Positions 1 through 8,910 of a DNA stretch of 39,898 nt are shown piece by piece. The DNA lies in contig JAGBLA010000138.1 in the NCBI GenBank assembly GCA_017635675.1, positions 1 to 39,898 on the forward strand, read 5' to 3'. The position numbers and the translations under genes are program-made. This stretch comes from Ruminiclostridium sp. (GTDB lineage Bacteria > Bacillota > Clostridia > Oscillospirales > Ruminococcaceae). Position 1 is the first letter of the stretch. Each line of letters opens with the position of its first letter. A model generated the notes under the pieces. The model was not told where the DNA came from, made no database searches, and saw nothing but the letters and a program-made list of their open reading frames with translations.

Positions 1-2
1 CC

Positions 3-692
3 GCCGAGGGCAGAAAAGCCGCAGAGACCGCCGCGCAGTCCGCGCCGAAACAGGTGATAGTGCTTGACGCGGGACACGGCGGCATGGACTCGGGCTGTGT
101 GGCGATAAACGGTGCCTATGAAAAGGACATCAACCTTGACATCGTGAAAGACCTCGGGGCGCTGCTGACGCTGAACGGGTACGAGGTGGTCTATACCCGC
201 GAGGAGGACATCTCGATACACGACAACGGCGTCGAGGGCATACGCAATCAGAAGGTTTCGGACATGAAGAATCGCCTTGCGATAGTTGAGAACTACCCCG
301 ACAGCGTGTTCATCTCGGTTCACCAGAACCTTTTCACCGACCCCGCGTACTTCGGCGGTCAGATGTTCTACACCACGAACAACGCCTCGAATTTCAGGCT
401 CGCGCGGATAATGCAGGAGCTTTTCGCACAGCTCCAGCCGGGCAATGACCGCGAGGTGAAGCTGATAGACAACGGGCTTTATCTGTTCAAGGACACAAAA
501 CAGCCCGCGCTGCTGATAGAGTGCGGATTCCTGTCCAATCCGAACGACGCGGAGAATCTGAGCAGCGCGGAGTACCGTAAGAAGGTGGCTTTCACGATAT
601 ACAGCGGGCTTGACAGGTATTTCGGTAAGGAAGCTGAAAATAAGGAGAAGACAAAAATTGACGAAGCAGAAAGTTTCCTATATATGCAGTGA
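3..692 (+). CDS. cwlD: N-acetylmuramoyl-L-alanine amidase, CwlD-like (5' end outside window)
   Basis: This is a zinc-dependent Amidase_3 enzyme that cuts the amide bond between N-acetylmuramic acid and L-alanine in peptidoglycan. The frame is open from base 3 with no stop, so the gene begins upstream; the GTG at 54 lies inside the fold (it reads directly into VLDAGHGG) and is not a credible start. Visible motifs are the zinc histidine in DAGHGGMDSG, a following Glu in YEKDIN, SVHQN, and the catalytic Glu in LIECGFLSNPNDAE. The SVHQN and ECGFLSNP forms and the PGNDRE segment resemble CwlD, the sporulation amidase that helps make muramic-delta-lactam in spore cortex; this would suggest a spore former, but a general cell-wall amidase is possible. 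The last 35 bases overlap the start of radA. Confidence 0.85.
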   Translation, partial: AEGRKAAETAAQSAPKQVIVLDAGHGGMDSGCVAINGAYEKDINLDIVKDLGALLTLNGYEVVYTREEDISIHDNGVEGIRNQKVSDMKNRLAIVENYPDSVFISVHQNLFTDPAYFGGQMFYTTNNASNFRLARIMQELFAQLQPGNDREVKLIDNGLYLFKDTKQPALLIECGFLSNPNDAENLSSAEYRKKVAFTIYSGLDRYFGKEAENKEKTKIDEAESFLYMQ

Positions 693-2043
693 GTGCGGTC
701 ACGTTTACCCGAAGTGGGTGGGAAGATGCACCGAATGCGGGGAGTGGAACACCATTTCCGAGCAGGTGGAGCTTCCGCGGGCTTCGGTGAAAAGCGGCAG
801 GACGCTTGTGCCGAAGACCCTCGGTGAGATAAGCACCGAGGATGACCCGCGGTATCTCACGGGCTCTGCGGAGCTTGACAGAGTGCTGGGCGGAGGACTT
901 GTGGCAGGCTCGCTCGTGCTGCTGAGCGGCGACCCGGGCGTAGGCAAATCTACGCTGCTGTTACAGATATGCGACCATCTGGACAAGACACGCAAGGTGC
1001 TGTATGTGTCGGGTGAGGAGAGCGAGCGGCAGATAAAGCTGCGCGCGGACAGACTGGGCGTGAGCGGGGAAAACCTGTATCTGCTCTCGGACAACGACTG
1101 CGAGGCTGTAAACGCGTCCATTGTGGAAGAAAAGCCGGACGTTGTGATAATCGACTCGATACAGACCATGCAGATAACCGAGATCTCCTCCGCGCAGGGC
1201 AGCATCACGCAGGTGCGCGAATGTACCACGCTTTTCATGCAGACTGCCAAACGCTACGGCATACCGATAATCATTGTCGGGCACGTGAACAAGGACGGCG
1301 GCATCGCGGGACCGAAGGTGCTTGAGCACATCGTGGATACGGTGCTGACCTTTGAGGGTGACAAACAGCTTTCCTACCGCATACTGCGGGCGGTGAAGAA
1401 CCGTTTCGGCTCCACCAACGAGATAGGCGTGTTCAGAATGGCGGACAAGGGGCTTGAGGAAGTCCCGAACCCGTCGGAGATGCTGCTTTCGGGCAGACCC
1501 ACGGGAAGCAGCGGCATAAGCGTTCTCTGCACGCTTGAGGGCTCGCGTCCGCTGCTGTCGGAGGTTCAGTCGCTTGTCGCAAAGACAAGCTTCGGAAATC
1601 CGCGCCGCTCGGCGGACGGCTTTGACTACAACCGCCTGTGTCTTATCCTTGCGGTGCTTGAAAAGCGCACGGGCTATATGTTCGGTCAGTTTGACGTTTA
1701 TGTGAATATCACAGGCGGAATGCGGCTCACCGAGCCTGCTGCGGACGCAGCGGTAGCCTTGTCGCTGTTTTCGGGGCTGTGTGATCTGGTGCTGCCCGAA
1801 GACCTTGCAGTATTCGGGGAGATAGGGCTGGGCGGAGAGCTGAGAGCGGTCTCTCATGCTTCCGAGCGTGTCCGTGAGTGCTCCCGCCTCGGTTTCAAGA
1901 CCTGCATAGTGCCGAAGGCTTCGCTTTCCTCGCTTGACAAGCGGGACTGCACAGGTATCCGCGTTATCGGCGCGGCAAATCTCAACCAGCTTTTCAAGGC
2001 TGCCGAGAGCGCAAAAAACGGGGGAGAGAAAAGACCTTCATGA
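658..2043 (+). CDS. radA: DNA repair protein RadA
   Basis: RadA is a hexameric RecA-like ATPase that promotes branch migration in recombinational repair. I place the start at the TTG at 658 because AAGGAG at 642-647 sits ten bases upstream and the protein then begins directly with its zinc finger; this gives 461 residues, the usual family length. Domains in order: a four-cysteine finger (Cys10, Cys13, Cys24, Cys27), a Walker A motif GDPGVGKST at residues 91-99, the RadA signature KNRFGS near residue 247, and a Lon-protease-like C-terminal domain. The gene overlaps the upstream amidase by 35 bases, so the two are probably translated from one message. A longer reading from an upstream TTG at 610 lacks a ribosome site. 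The end of the gene lies inside a terminator stem. Confidence 0.96.
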   Translation: MTKQKVSYICSECGHVYPKWVGRCTECGEWNTISEQVELPRASVKSGRTLVPKTLGEISTEDDPRYLTGSAELDRVLGGGLVAGSLVLLSGDPGVGKSTLLLQICDHLDKTRKVLYVSGEESERQIKLRADRLGVSGENLYLLSDNDCEAVNASIVEEKPDVVIIDSIQTMQITEISSAQGSITQVRECTTLFMQTAKRYGIPIIIVGHVNKDGGIAGPKVLEHIVDTVLTFEGDKQLSYRILRAVKNRFGSTNEIGVFRMADKGLEEVPNPSEMLLSGRPTGSSGISVLCTLEGSRPLLSEVQSLVAKTSFGNPRRSADGFDYNRLCLILAVLEKRTGYMFGQFDVYVNITGGMRLTEPAADAAVALSLFSGLCDLVLPEDLAVFGEIGLGGELRAVSHASERVRECSRLGFKTCIVPKASLSSLDKRDCTGIRVIGAANLNQLFKAAESAKNGGEKRPS

Positions 2044-2080
2044 ACTGCGGTTCTGAGGTCTTTTCTCTCCCCTTGTTATT
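2013..2080. terminator. Bidirectional terminator between radA and leuA
   Basis: A perfect 17-bp stem (2021-2037 with 2056-2072) is flanked by an A-run on the left (2013-2018) and a T-rich stretch on the right. It can end both convergent transcripts. The left arm is inside the last codons of radA, whose stop codon is in the loop. Confidence 0.9.
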
Positions 2081-2091
2081 ATAATATGCTG

Positions 2092-3750
2092 TTATGCCTG
2101 TAATCCGCGGTTCACGGCGCTTACGAGCGCATAGACCGAGGACATGATGATATCCGAGTGTACACCGACACCCCATGAAACGCCGCCGTTGATACCTATT
2201 TCGAGATAGGACATAGCCTTGGATTTCGAGCCCTGTTCAAGTGCCTGTTCGGAGTATGCCATGACGCTGAATTCAATTCCGAGGAGCTGCATGAGCGCGT
2301 CTGAGACCGCGTCGAGACGGCCGTTGCCGTGCCCCTCGGTCTCCGATTTTTTCCCACGCATGAGAGTGATGACCGACGCGGTGATGGCGCCGTCAGCCTG
2401 TGTGTAATGCACCTCAAGCACCTTGAGCGGCGAGAAGATGTTCACGAAAGCGCCGTTGAACACATCGTAAACGTCCGAGGGCGAAAGCTCGCGGTGTTCT
2501 CTGTCCGAGATGCCCTTGACCGTGTAGCCCACAAGCTCGCGCAGCTTCGGCGGCAGCACTATGCCGTACTTCTTTTCCAGAAGGAAACCGATACCGCCCT
2601 TGCCGCTCTGGCTGTTTATGCGGATAATGTCGCCGTCGTACTCGCGCCCGATGTCCTTCGGGTCTATCGGCAGATACGGCACGTTCCAGCGCTTTTCGCC
2701 GTTCTCGCGGTACTTCATGCTCTTTGCGATAGCGTCCTGGTGCGAGCCGCTGAATGCCGCGAAAACAAGCTCGCCGCTGTACGGCTGACGCTCGTAGACG
2801 TGCATACAGGTCACCTGCTCGAATATCCGCACTATCGACGGAACGTCCGAGAAGTCGAGCACGGGGTCAACGCCGTGACTGTACAGGTTCAGAGCAAGCG
2901 TGACGATATCCACGTTGCCGGTGCGCTCTCCGTTGCCGAAGAGCGTACCCTCGACGCGCTCCGCCCCCGCGAGAAGCCCGAATTCCGTGTCAGCCACCGC
3001 GCAGCCGCGGTCATTGTGCGGGTGCAGCGAAACTATAACGTTCTCCCGCTTGTACAGCCCGCCGCACATATACTCCACCTGGTCGGCGTAAACGTGTGGC
3101 ATGGAAAGCTCCACCGTAACGGGAAGATTGATGATGACCTTGTTATCGGGGGCGGGCTCCCATACGTGAAGCACCGCGTTGCATATTTCAAGGGCGTATT
3201 CGGGCTCGGTACCCGTGAAGCTCTCGGGTGAGTATTCAAAGCTGAAATTGCCCGGGGTCTTTTCGGCGTACTCTCTGACGAGTTTCGCGCCTGAGACCGC
3301 TATCTCGGTTATCTCGTCCTTAGACTTGTGGAAGACCTGTCTGCGCTGGGCCTCCGAGGTGGAGTTATAAAGGTGTACGATAGCATTTTTGGCGCCGCTG
3401 AGAGCCTCAAAGGTCTTGCGGATTATGTGCTCTCTCGACTGGGTGAGCACCTGTATCTTCACATCATCGGGGATAAGCCCGTCTTCTATAAGTCTGCGGC
3501 AGAACTCGTACTCTGTCTCGCTCGCGGCGGGGAAGCCTATCTCTATCTCCTTGAATCCGAGCTTTACCAACAGCGCGAAAAACTCCAGCTTTTCCTCCAG
3601 GCTCATAGGCACCACGAGTGCCTGATTGCCGTCCCGCAGGTCAACGCTGCACCATATCGGCGCCTTATCCACATATTCCCGCTGCGCCCATTTATGCTCA
3701 CACCTCGGCGGCATGAAATAGCTGCGCATGTACTTGCCGTTTATCTCCAT
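2092..3750 (-). CDS. leuA: 2-isopropylmalate synthase (LeuA, long type)
   Basis: The enzyme condenses acetyl-CoA with 2-oxoisovalerate, the first committed step of leucine synthesis. The 552 residues match the long LeuA form. Motifs seen are the HMGL-like TIM-barrel signature DLRDGNQAL at residues 37-45, whose Asp binds the metal and Arg acts in catalysis, and HPHNDRG further on, whose histidines complete the metal site. The C-terminal third resembles the LeuA dimer regulatory domain, which normally carries leucine feedback inhibition. The ATG start has GAGGAG upstream at a normal distance. It is the last gene of a leftward run and ends at the shared terminator. No leucine leader or T-box is visible in the 55 bases before it. 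A related acyltransferase such as citramalate synthase is a less likely alternative. Confidence 0.88.
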   Translation of the reverse strand: MEINGKYMRSYFMPPRCEHKWAQREYVDKAPIWCSVDLRDGNQALVVPMSLEEKLEFFALLVKLGFKEIEIGFPAASETEYEFCRRLIEDGLIPDDVKIQVLTQSREHIIRKTFEALSGAKNAIVHLYNSTSEAQRRQVFHKSKDEITEIAVSGAKLVREYAEKTPGNFSFEYSPESFTGTEPEYALEICNAVLHVWEPAPDNKVIINLPVTVELSMPHVYADQVEYMCGGLYKRENVIVSLHPHNDRGCAVADTEFGLLAGAERVEGTLFGNGERTGNVDIVTLALNLYSHGVDPVLDFSDVPSIVRIFEQVTCMHVYERQPYSGELVFAAFSGSHQDAIAKSMKYRENGEKRWNVPYLPIDPKDIGREYDGDIIRINSQSGKGGIGFLLEKKYGIVLPPKLRELVGYTVKGISDREHRELSPSDVYDVFNGAFVNIFSPLKVLEVHYTQADGAITASVITLMRGKKSETEGHGNGRLDAVSDALMQLLGIEFSVMAYSEQALEQGSKSKAMSYLEIGINGGVSWGVGVHSDIIMSSVYALVSAVNRGLQA

Positions 3751-3805
3751 TTTCCTGCTCCTCTATACAGCACGATTTCCCCGCTTTTATACGGGGAAAA
3801 CGCGG

Positions 3806-4372
3806 TTATTTATAGATTATGTCCGGTTCATCGGACTCTTCGCCCTCCTCGGGCGTGACTGTTTCTTCCGCGGCGGAGATGTCGGAGCTTTGCCCGCTCT
3901 CATAGCGAACGGTCTCCTCGTCCTCGTCGTCGGTGATGCTCTTGTGCTTTTTCGGCTTCGGAGCGGGCGTGCGCAGCAGTATAGCCTGCTTGTACAGGTC
4001 GGGCTCATGCTTTGCGAGGTATCGTATGTCCTTGGACGGCACGATGTCCCCCTTGGCTATGCGCGACGCTATCTTCATGCATTTCGAGAAGGCTTCGGCA
4101 GCGTCCTCCATAGCGTCCGACTGCTCGTTTGAGGCTTCGAGCTCACGGCGGAGCATATCGAGCTCCTGCTCCTGTTTCTGCTGTTCCTGCTTTTGCTGCT
4201 GTCTGCGTTCCGCTTCTTCGGCAGCCTTTTTTGTCTGCTCATCGGGGAAGTCTTTACGTTCCTTCTCCGTCACCTGCGCTCCGCGGCGGTTTTCGGCACC
4301 CTGAGCGCCGACTTTCAGCGTACTTCTCAGCGGAGATACGCTTCCTATCCTTGTCATACCGTCAACTGCCAT
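3806..4372 (-). CDS. Hypothetical coiled-coil protein with acidic tail
   Basis: I do not recognise a family. The start is the ATG at 4372 rather than the GTG at 4381, because AGGGAGG ends directly next to the GTG but eight bases before the ATG. The 188-residue protein has a basic N-terminal region, a Glu/Lys/Gln-rich stretch around residues 50-90 that should form a coiled coil (QQQKQEQQKQEQELDMLRRE), a short compact part containing ISRIAKGD-like sequence (IASRIAKGDIVPSKDIRYLA), and a strongly acidic tail (EEGEESDEPDIIYK). No signal peptide or membrane segment is seen, so it is probably cytoplasmic. It lies between the fumarate hydratase alpha gene and leuA on the same strand. The reading frame and ribosome site are good; the function is unknown. 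Confidence 0.72.
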   Translation of the reverse strand: MAVDGMTRIGSVSPLRSTLKVGAQGAENRRGAQVTEKERKDFPDEQTKKAAEEAERRQQQKQEQQKQEQELDMLRRELEASNEQSDAMEDAAEAFSKCMKIASRIAKGDIVPSKDIRYLAKHEPDLYKQAILLRTPAPKPKKHKSITDDEDEETVRYESGQSSDISAAEETVTPEEGEESDEPDIIYK

Positions 4373-4458
4373 ACCGTTCACCTCCCTGGCTGTACTTACG
4401 GGTTACTTTCCCTCATAAGTTATATCGTCAGAAAGCGGTGAAACTTTAGCTTTGAGCC

Positions 4459-5304
4459 TTATATCACGGTCTCCTTGTGCCGCGTCACGTGACAGCCCAC
4501 ATTCACTGCCACAGGCAGCCCCGCGATGTGGGTGGGCGCTGTCTCGATGTTGACGTACAGCGCCGTCACGGTGCCGCCGAAGCCCTGTGAGCCAATGCCT
4601 GTCTTGTTGACCTGCTCCAGCATACGCTGTTCGAGCTGCGCGTAATACGGGTCGGCATTGCGCACCCGCAGGTCGCGGCAGAGCGCCTTTTTCGCAAGGA
4701 ACGCGCACTGCTCGAAATCTCCGCCGATACCGACGCCGAGGGTTATGGGCGGGCATGGGTTGCTGCCCGCGATGCTCACGGTCTCGGTGACGAAATCTAC
4801 GATGTCCTCCTGCGCGGCTGACGGGGTGAACATCTTTATCCTGCTCATGTTCTCGCTGCCGAAGCCTTTCGGAGCCACCATGAGCCGCACCTTGTCACCG
4901 TCCGTTATGCTCGTGTGTATCACGGCGGGGGTGTTGTCGTTGGTATTGCCTCGGCGAATGGGGTCTCTCACCACCGAGAGCCGCAGCTTACCCTCGACGT
5001 AGCCCTTTGCCACGCCGCGGTTTATGGCTTCATACAGGCTTCCGCCGGTGAAATGAACGTCCTGACCGATATCAAGGAATATCACTGCCATTCCCGTGTC
5101 CTGACATATCGGGACATTGAGCTCCGCCGCGCAGTCAATGTTGCGCACGATGTCACCGAGCACCTCTCTGCACACGGGGCTTTCCTCACGGGGAGCGGCA
5201 TTCTCTATCGTTTCGCGCATCATGTCGGGAAGGTGCAGGTTCGCGTCCTCGCACAGTCTTGCCACTTCGCTCTCTATAATGCTCACATCTATCTCACGTA
5301 TCAT
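4459..5304 (-). CDS. Fumarate hydratase class I, alpha subunit (or tartrate dehydratase alpha)
   Basis: This is the catalytic alpha subunit of an oxygen-sensitive [4Fe-4S] hydro-lyase that interconverts fumarate and malate. The 281-residue length fits the split two-subunit form. Cysteines expected to hold the cluster are in PICQDTG, GSNPCPP and DFEQCAF, and the conserved ending VGCHVTRHKE is present. The family also includes L-tartrate dehydratase alpha, and sequence reading alone does not decide between them. Normally the beta subunit gene follows directly; here the next gene downstream is an unrelated coiled-coil protein and no beta subunit is in the window. The 3' end of the small membrane protein gene upstream overlaps its start by 11 bases, indicating co-transcription. 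Confidence 0.88.
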   Translation of the reverse strand: MIREIDVSIIESEVARLCEDANLHLPDMMRETIENAAPREESPVCREVLGDIVRNIDCAAELNVPICQDTGMAVIFLDIGQDVHFTGGSLYEAINRGVAKGYVEGKLRLSVVRDPIRRGNTNDNTPAVIHTSITDGDKVRLMVAPKGFGSENMSRIKMFTPSAAQEDIVDFVTETVSIAGSNPCPPITLGVGIGGDFEQCAFLAKKALCRDLRVRNADPYYAQLEQRMLEQVNKTGIGSQGFGGTVTALYVNIETAPTHIAGLPVAVNVGCHVTRHKETVI

Positions 5305-5851
5305 CTTCTTCGTCCTCCGCAGTTTTTTCGGCGGGCTTGTCCCGTATCACACGGTAAAGCTCCTCCCGCAGTATCTTGACCTTGTTCCTGTCAAGCTCCA
5401 GCAGCGCGAGACATATATACACCCGCACAAGGCATATCGCGCCCGATACCATAAGCCCCTTTGAAAGGTCAAAGCTCTCGGTGAACAGCAGCAGCCATGA
5501 CAGCACCAGAAAGTCGATGAACACCGACGCTATCACTCCCCAGAAGCACGCCCATATCCCGGCGGGCTTGTGGATAAAGCCGTGGACGCTGCACCGCTCC
5601 ATGCCCTTTTCCACGTCAATGGTCATCATCATGTCGCACATATCCTCGCGGTAGGAGTGGTAGTATCTCAGCTTGAAGCAGTCCTCTCCCGCGTGCTGCC
5701 AAAGGCACAGCGGTGAGCCTTTGAGCTTGTTGAGATTGCGGCGGTACTGTGAATCTATCAGCGCGTCGAGCTTTGAGTTCAGCTCGTCACGGCTAAGGGT
5801 GCTCTCCTCCTCGACGCGCATTTTTATGAATTTACGTTTACGCTTTGCCAT
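5294..5851 (-). CDS. Hypothetical two-segment membrane protein
   Basis: No family is recognised. The start is the ATG at 5851, giving MAKRKRKFIK, because AGGAGG lies nine bases upstream; longer readings run into the neighbouring PHP gene. The 185-residue protein has a very basic N-terminus, a soluble part of about 100 residues containing several Cys and His (for example GSPLCLWQHAGEDC), two probable membrane segments near residues 106-130 and 138-160, and a charged tail (EEDEEDDT). It overlaps the PHP gene upstream by 14 bases and the fumarate hydratase alpha gene downstream by 11 bases, so the three are likely translated from one message. The tight packing may be only economy rather than a functional link. 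Confidence 0.75.
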   Translation of the reverse strand: MAKRKRKFIKMRVEEESTLSRDELNSKLDALIDSQYRRNLNKLKGSPLCLWQHAGEDCFKLRYYHSYREDMCDMMMTIDVEKGMERCSVHGFIHKPAGIWACFWGVIASVFIDFLVLSWLLLFTESFDLSKGLMVSGAICLVRVYICLALLELDRNKVKILREELYRVIRDKPAEKTAEDEEDDT

Positions 5852-6539
5852 TGTCCGGCGCCTCCTCATAAACACGGTCGAAAATGCTGTACTTTCCGCT
5901 TTTGAGCACATCTATGAACCCGCGTATATCACGGATATCCTCCTCGGTGCGTATCCCCGACAGCCGCGCCTGATTTGCGTGGTGGTTGTCGCTGCCTGCG
6001 GTGTAAATGAGCCCGTAGCTGTCGGCGTACTTCTTCGCCATGTCGTTCTCGAAGTCTTTGCGGTTGGAGTTTATCACCTCCACGCCGTCGCATTTGCGCG
6101 GAAACAGCCGTATCATGTCTATGTACCAGTCCTCGCGGAACGGGTGTGCGTGGCTTATGAACCCGCCCTCCTTGTGTACCAGGTCGAAGTAGTCGTTGGG
6201 GTGGAGCTCCATGACCTCGGGGTGCTTTAACAGCCATTGCTTGTCCGGCCCGTATGTAAGGAAATCCGTGCCGCCGACAGTGTATTCCCAGCCGACCAGC
6301 ACAGTCAGCCCTATCTCGTCGCCCGTGCGCTTTGCGCTCTCAAAGCCGCTGAAAAGTATATCCACCCGCTTTTCCCATGGAAGCTCCCACGGAGCGGTGG
6401 TGTTGGCATTGAGAAAGTGGTCGGTCACCACTATCCCGTGATAGCCACGGCTTTTGTAAAATCTTGCCTGCGTATCCCCGGAAGCCGACGCGCAGGCGCT
6501 GGATTCCGAGGTGTGGCAGTGTGTTTCGTATAAGTTCAT
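5838..6539 (-). CDS. PHP-domain metal-dependent phosphoesterase
   Basis: PHP proteins are polynuclear-metal phosphoesterases; small stand-alone members are often exonuclease or nucleoside-phosphate phosphatases. The 233-residue protein carries the whole set of PHP ligands: THCHTSE at the N-terminus (His7, His9), VVTDHF, a Glu in VGWEYT, SHAHPFRED and GSDNHH near the C-terminus. No other domain is fused to it. The exact substrate cannot be told. It sits between alr, 16 bases upstream, and a small membrane protein with which it overlaps. The ATG start gives MNLYETHCH, with the first motif placed as usual in the family. Confidence 0.85.
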   Translation of the reverse strand: MNLYETHCHTSESSACASASGDTQARFYKSRGYHGIVVTDHFLNANTTAPWELPWEKRVDILFSGFESAKRTGDEIGLTVLVGWEYTVGGTDFLTYGPDKQWLLKHPEVMELHPNDYFDLVHKEGGFISHAHPFREDWYIDMIRLFPRKCDGVEVINSNRKDFENDMAKKYADSYGLIYTAGSDNHHANQARLSGIRTEEDIRDIRGFIDVLKSGKYSIFDRVYEEAPDNGKA

Positions 6540-6555
6540 TCTGTCATTCCTGCTG

Positions 6556-7695
6556 TCATATATAGTTTACCACGCGGAGTATCTCTCCGCCGCGCACCGC
6601 CGCGCGGGGAACGCGCTTGCTCACCAGGCACAGCAGCTCGTAGCCGATAGTCCCCAGCGTTTCCGCGATGTTGTCCGCTTTTATCTCGTCTATGGTGTCG
6701 GAGTAAAGCTCCGCGATGTCGCCGACCTTTACGTCAAGCCCCGTCACATCGACCATCATCTGGTCCATGCACACCCTTCCGGTTATGGGAGCGCGCTTTC
6801 CGTTTATGTACACGGCGCCCTTGCCGGATAGTCCTCGGGAATAGCCGTCCGCGTAGCCCACAGGCACCACTGCGAGGGTGGTTTCGCGGTCGGTGACGTA
6901 AGTTCTGCCGTAGCTGACGGCGGAGCCCGCGGGGACGGTCTTTATCTGACACACCGCCGCGCGCAGCCGCATAACGGGCTTTATATCTATCGGCACGGGG
7001 AGCGCGGTGTTGGGCATACAGCCGTAGGTGATGATACCGCTTCGCACCATGTCGCCGCCGAACTGCGGGTGATAGAGAATGCCGCCGCTGTTGCGGGAAT
7101 ATACGGGTATGCCCGATTCGCGGGCTTCCTTTGACACCGCGTCGAGCTTTGCCTGCTGTGACTGCGTATAGCGCACATCGTCCGGGTCGGAGCTGTCGGC
7201 AACGGAGAAGTGGGTATAAACTCCCCGCACATCGAGCCCCGGCAGCGCGAGTATCTCGTGAAGCTCCTCCGCTGTGTCTATGCCTACACGGTTCATGCCC
7301 GTGTTGACCTTGACATGGACTTTCAGGCTTATACCGCGCTCCACGGCTATGCCCGAGAGCATCTTCGCGTGGGAGAGGCTTGCCGCGGTCTGCTCGAAGC
7401 CGCCGTCGATTATCTCCTGCTGCCATTCGGGGTCGCAGTAGCCGAATATCACTATCTGCGCAGTGCCGAGGGTCTTGCGCAGGTCTATCGCTTCAAGAAC
7501 ATTGGACACCGCGTAGCTCTTTATGCCCTTCTCCCAGAGCTCCGCGGCGATTATGTCGGCGCTGTGACCGTATGCGTCCGCCTTGACCACAGCCATTATC
7601 GGAATGCCGCCCGCCGCCTGTTTTATCAGCTCTATGTTATGATCGAGATTGTCGAGGTCGATCTCGGCCCAGACCCGTCTTAACAGCTTATCCAT
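6556..7695 (-). CDS. alr: Alanine racemase
   Basis: This PLP enzyme interconverts L- and D-alanine for peptidoglycan synthesis. The 379-residue length is typical. The PLP lysine is Lys38 in AVVKADAYGHS, the second catalytic tyrosine is in SYGRTYV, and CMDQMMVDV is the usual C-terminal signature. The ATG start has GGGAG about six bases upstream. It is the first gene of the leftward run and is divergent from the LCP-like gene; the 230-bp region between them is AT-rich and must hold its promoter, but I could not choose one convincing -10/-35 pair on this strand. Confidence 0.96.
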   Translation of the reverse strand: MDKLLRRVWAEIDLDNLDHNIELIKQAAGGIPIMAVVKADAYGHSADIIAAELWEKGIKSYAVSNVLEAIDLRKTLGTAQIVIFGYCDPEWQQEIIDGGFEQTAASLSHAKMLSGIAVERGISLKVHVKVNTGMNRVGIDTAEELHEILALPGLDVRGVYTHFSVADSSDPDDVRYTQSQQAKLDAVSKEARESGIPVYSRNSGGILYHPQFGGDMVRSGIITYGCMPNTALPVPIDIKPVMRLRAAVCQIKTVPAGSAVSYGRTYVTDRETTLAVVPVGYADGYSRGLSGKGAVYINGKRAPITGRVCMDQMMVDVTGLDVKVGDIAELYSDTIDEIKADNIAETLGTIGYELLCLVSKRVPRAAVRGGEILRVVNYI

Positions 7696-7785
7696 AAATG
7701 CTCCCGCACCTTTCGTTGTAACGGAAACTGCAAAAAATCCTGCGTTCCGCGCGTGAATTTTGTCATATCTGTTTGAAAAATACTA

Positions 7786-7814
7786 TTGTATTTTATGATG
7801 ATTTGTGATAAAAT
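7786..7814 (+). promoter_or_regulatory. Candidate sigma-A promoter for the envelope operon
   Basis: TTGTAT at 7786-7791 and TAAAAT at 7809-7814 are separated by 17 bases, with TGA directly before the -10. This matches the extended -10 form used by other promoters in the window. It lies about 110 bases upstream of the LCP-like gene. Confidence 0.45.
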
Positions 7815-7925
7815 AATATAGTTATGACGAATTATTACAACAGACACTAATATTATATACTTTTTTTTCAACAATTTCAACTGTTTTTTGAAATTTCGCG
7901 TAAAAACAGCAAGAGGGTGAACGGT

Positions 7926-8891
7926 ATGGCAGTAAAAAGGAAAAGCAACTGGTACATATATCTTATCGCGCTGATAGTGTCTTTCGCGCTGCTCGGACTG
8001 TTCGTGAGCAGTATATGGGACTCGCTGTTCCCCGACGCGGAGAGCACGGGCTATACCCTTTCGCGTTCCGATTACCGCCCGAGCGCGGATATAAACATCA
8101 CCTCGCTTATAATGCTGTCCGACATGAAGGCGTCAACGCCGATGTACTATATGCTTATGAACTATCAGCCCCGCAATGAGGTGATAGTGTTCATACCGCT
8201 GCGTGAGAATATGCGCGTGACCTATAAGGGCAACACGGGAAGCCTTTACGAAATGTACGACAACTACGGCGCGTCGGGAGTTTCGGGGGCGCTGAGCGAA
8301 TACCTCGGTGTAAAGTGCGAACACTACGTAAAGTTCGACAGGCTTTCTTTCATCGACTTCATCAACATGAGCGGCAAGGTGTATGTCAATATCCCGTCGG
8401 ACGTTGTGGAGCGCGAGACACATACGGTGCTGCGCAAGGAGAAGGTAAAGGACGACAGCGGCAATGAGCAGGAGGTCACCCGTCAGACGGAGGAGACCAC
8501 CGAAACGGTGATATTCCCCGAGGGCGTGACCTATATGGACGGCGAGGCGCTTTACAGCTATCTTACATACGATTTTAAGCGCGGCGTGGACTATGCGCTT
8601 TCGATACAGGGCTCGGCGGCGATGAACATGATAAACAAGAACTACCGCGGAATGTCCACCACCCAGCTCCAGGGGCTTGCGGAGAACATCATCAAGACCA
8701 CCGAGACGGACATAATCTTTGACGACTACACGAAGATTCAGGCGATATTCAACTATACGCTCGAAAACAGCATAAACCCATGCGAATACTACATACCCTA
8801 CGGCGAGACCGACGGCGGCTATTTCGTGACAGCGGAGGGTTCGCGCGCCACTATGCTCGACAGAATGGACATAACGCCGGAAAAGGACTGA
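7926..8891 (+). CDS. LytR-CpsA-Psr (LCP)-like membrane protein, divergent
   Basis: LCP enzymes attach glycopolymers such as teichoic acids to peptidoglycan at the outer face of the membrane. The start is the ATG at 7926, preceded by AAGAGGG at 7911-7917. The 321-residue protein has one N-terminal membrane segment (about residues 10-29) and an extracellular domain. Its segment ITSLIMLSDMKA followed by EVIVFIPLRENMRV has the shape of the LCP core, but the canonical Arg/Asp pattern of the LCP active site is not clear, so I treat the family call as probable only. A charged insert rich in Glu, Lys and Thr lies near residues 165-195. It is the first gene of a rightward run of envelope genes. Confidence 0.6.
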   Translation: MAVKRKSNWYIYLIALIVSFALLGLFVSSIWDSLFPDAESTGYTLSRSDYRPSADINITSLIMLSDMKASTPMYYMLMNYQPRNEVIVFIPLRENMRVTYKGNTGSLYEMYDNYGASGVSGALSEYLGVKCEHYVKFDRLSFIDFINMSGKVYVNIPSDVVERETHTVLRKEKVKDDSGNEQEVTRQTEETTETVIFPEGVTYMDGEALYSYLTYDFKRGVDYALSIQGSAAMNMINKNYRGMSTTQLQGLAENIIKTTETDIIFDDYTKIQAIFNYTLENSINPCEYYIPYGETDGGYFVTAEGSRATMLDRMDITPEKD

Positions 8892-8910
8892 CGCTTAACG
8901 GAGGACGGAT

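Noticed and set aside
961-1857. 298-residue minus-strand frame opposite radA
   Set aside because: It is a shadow inside a fully conserved radA gene.
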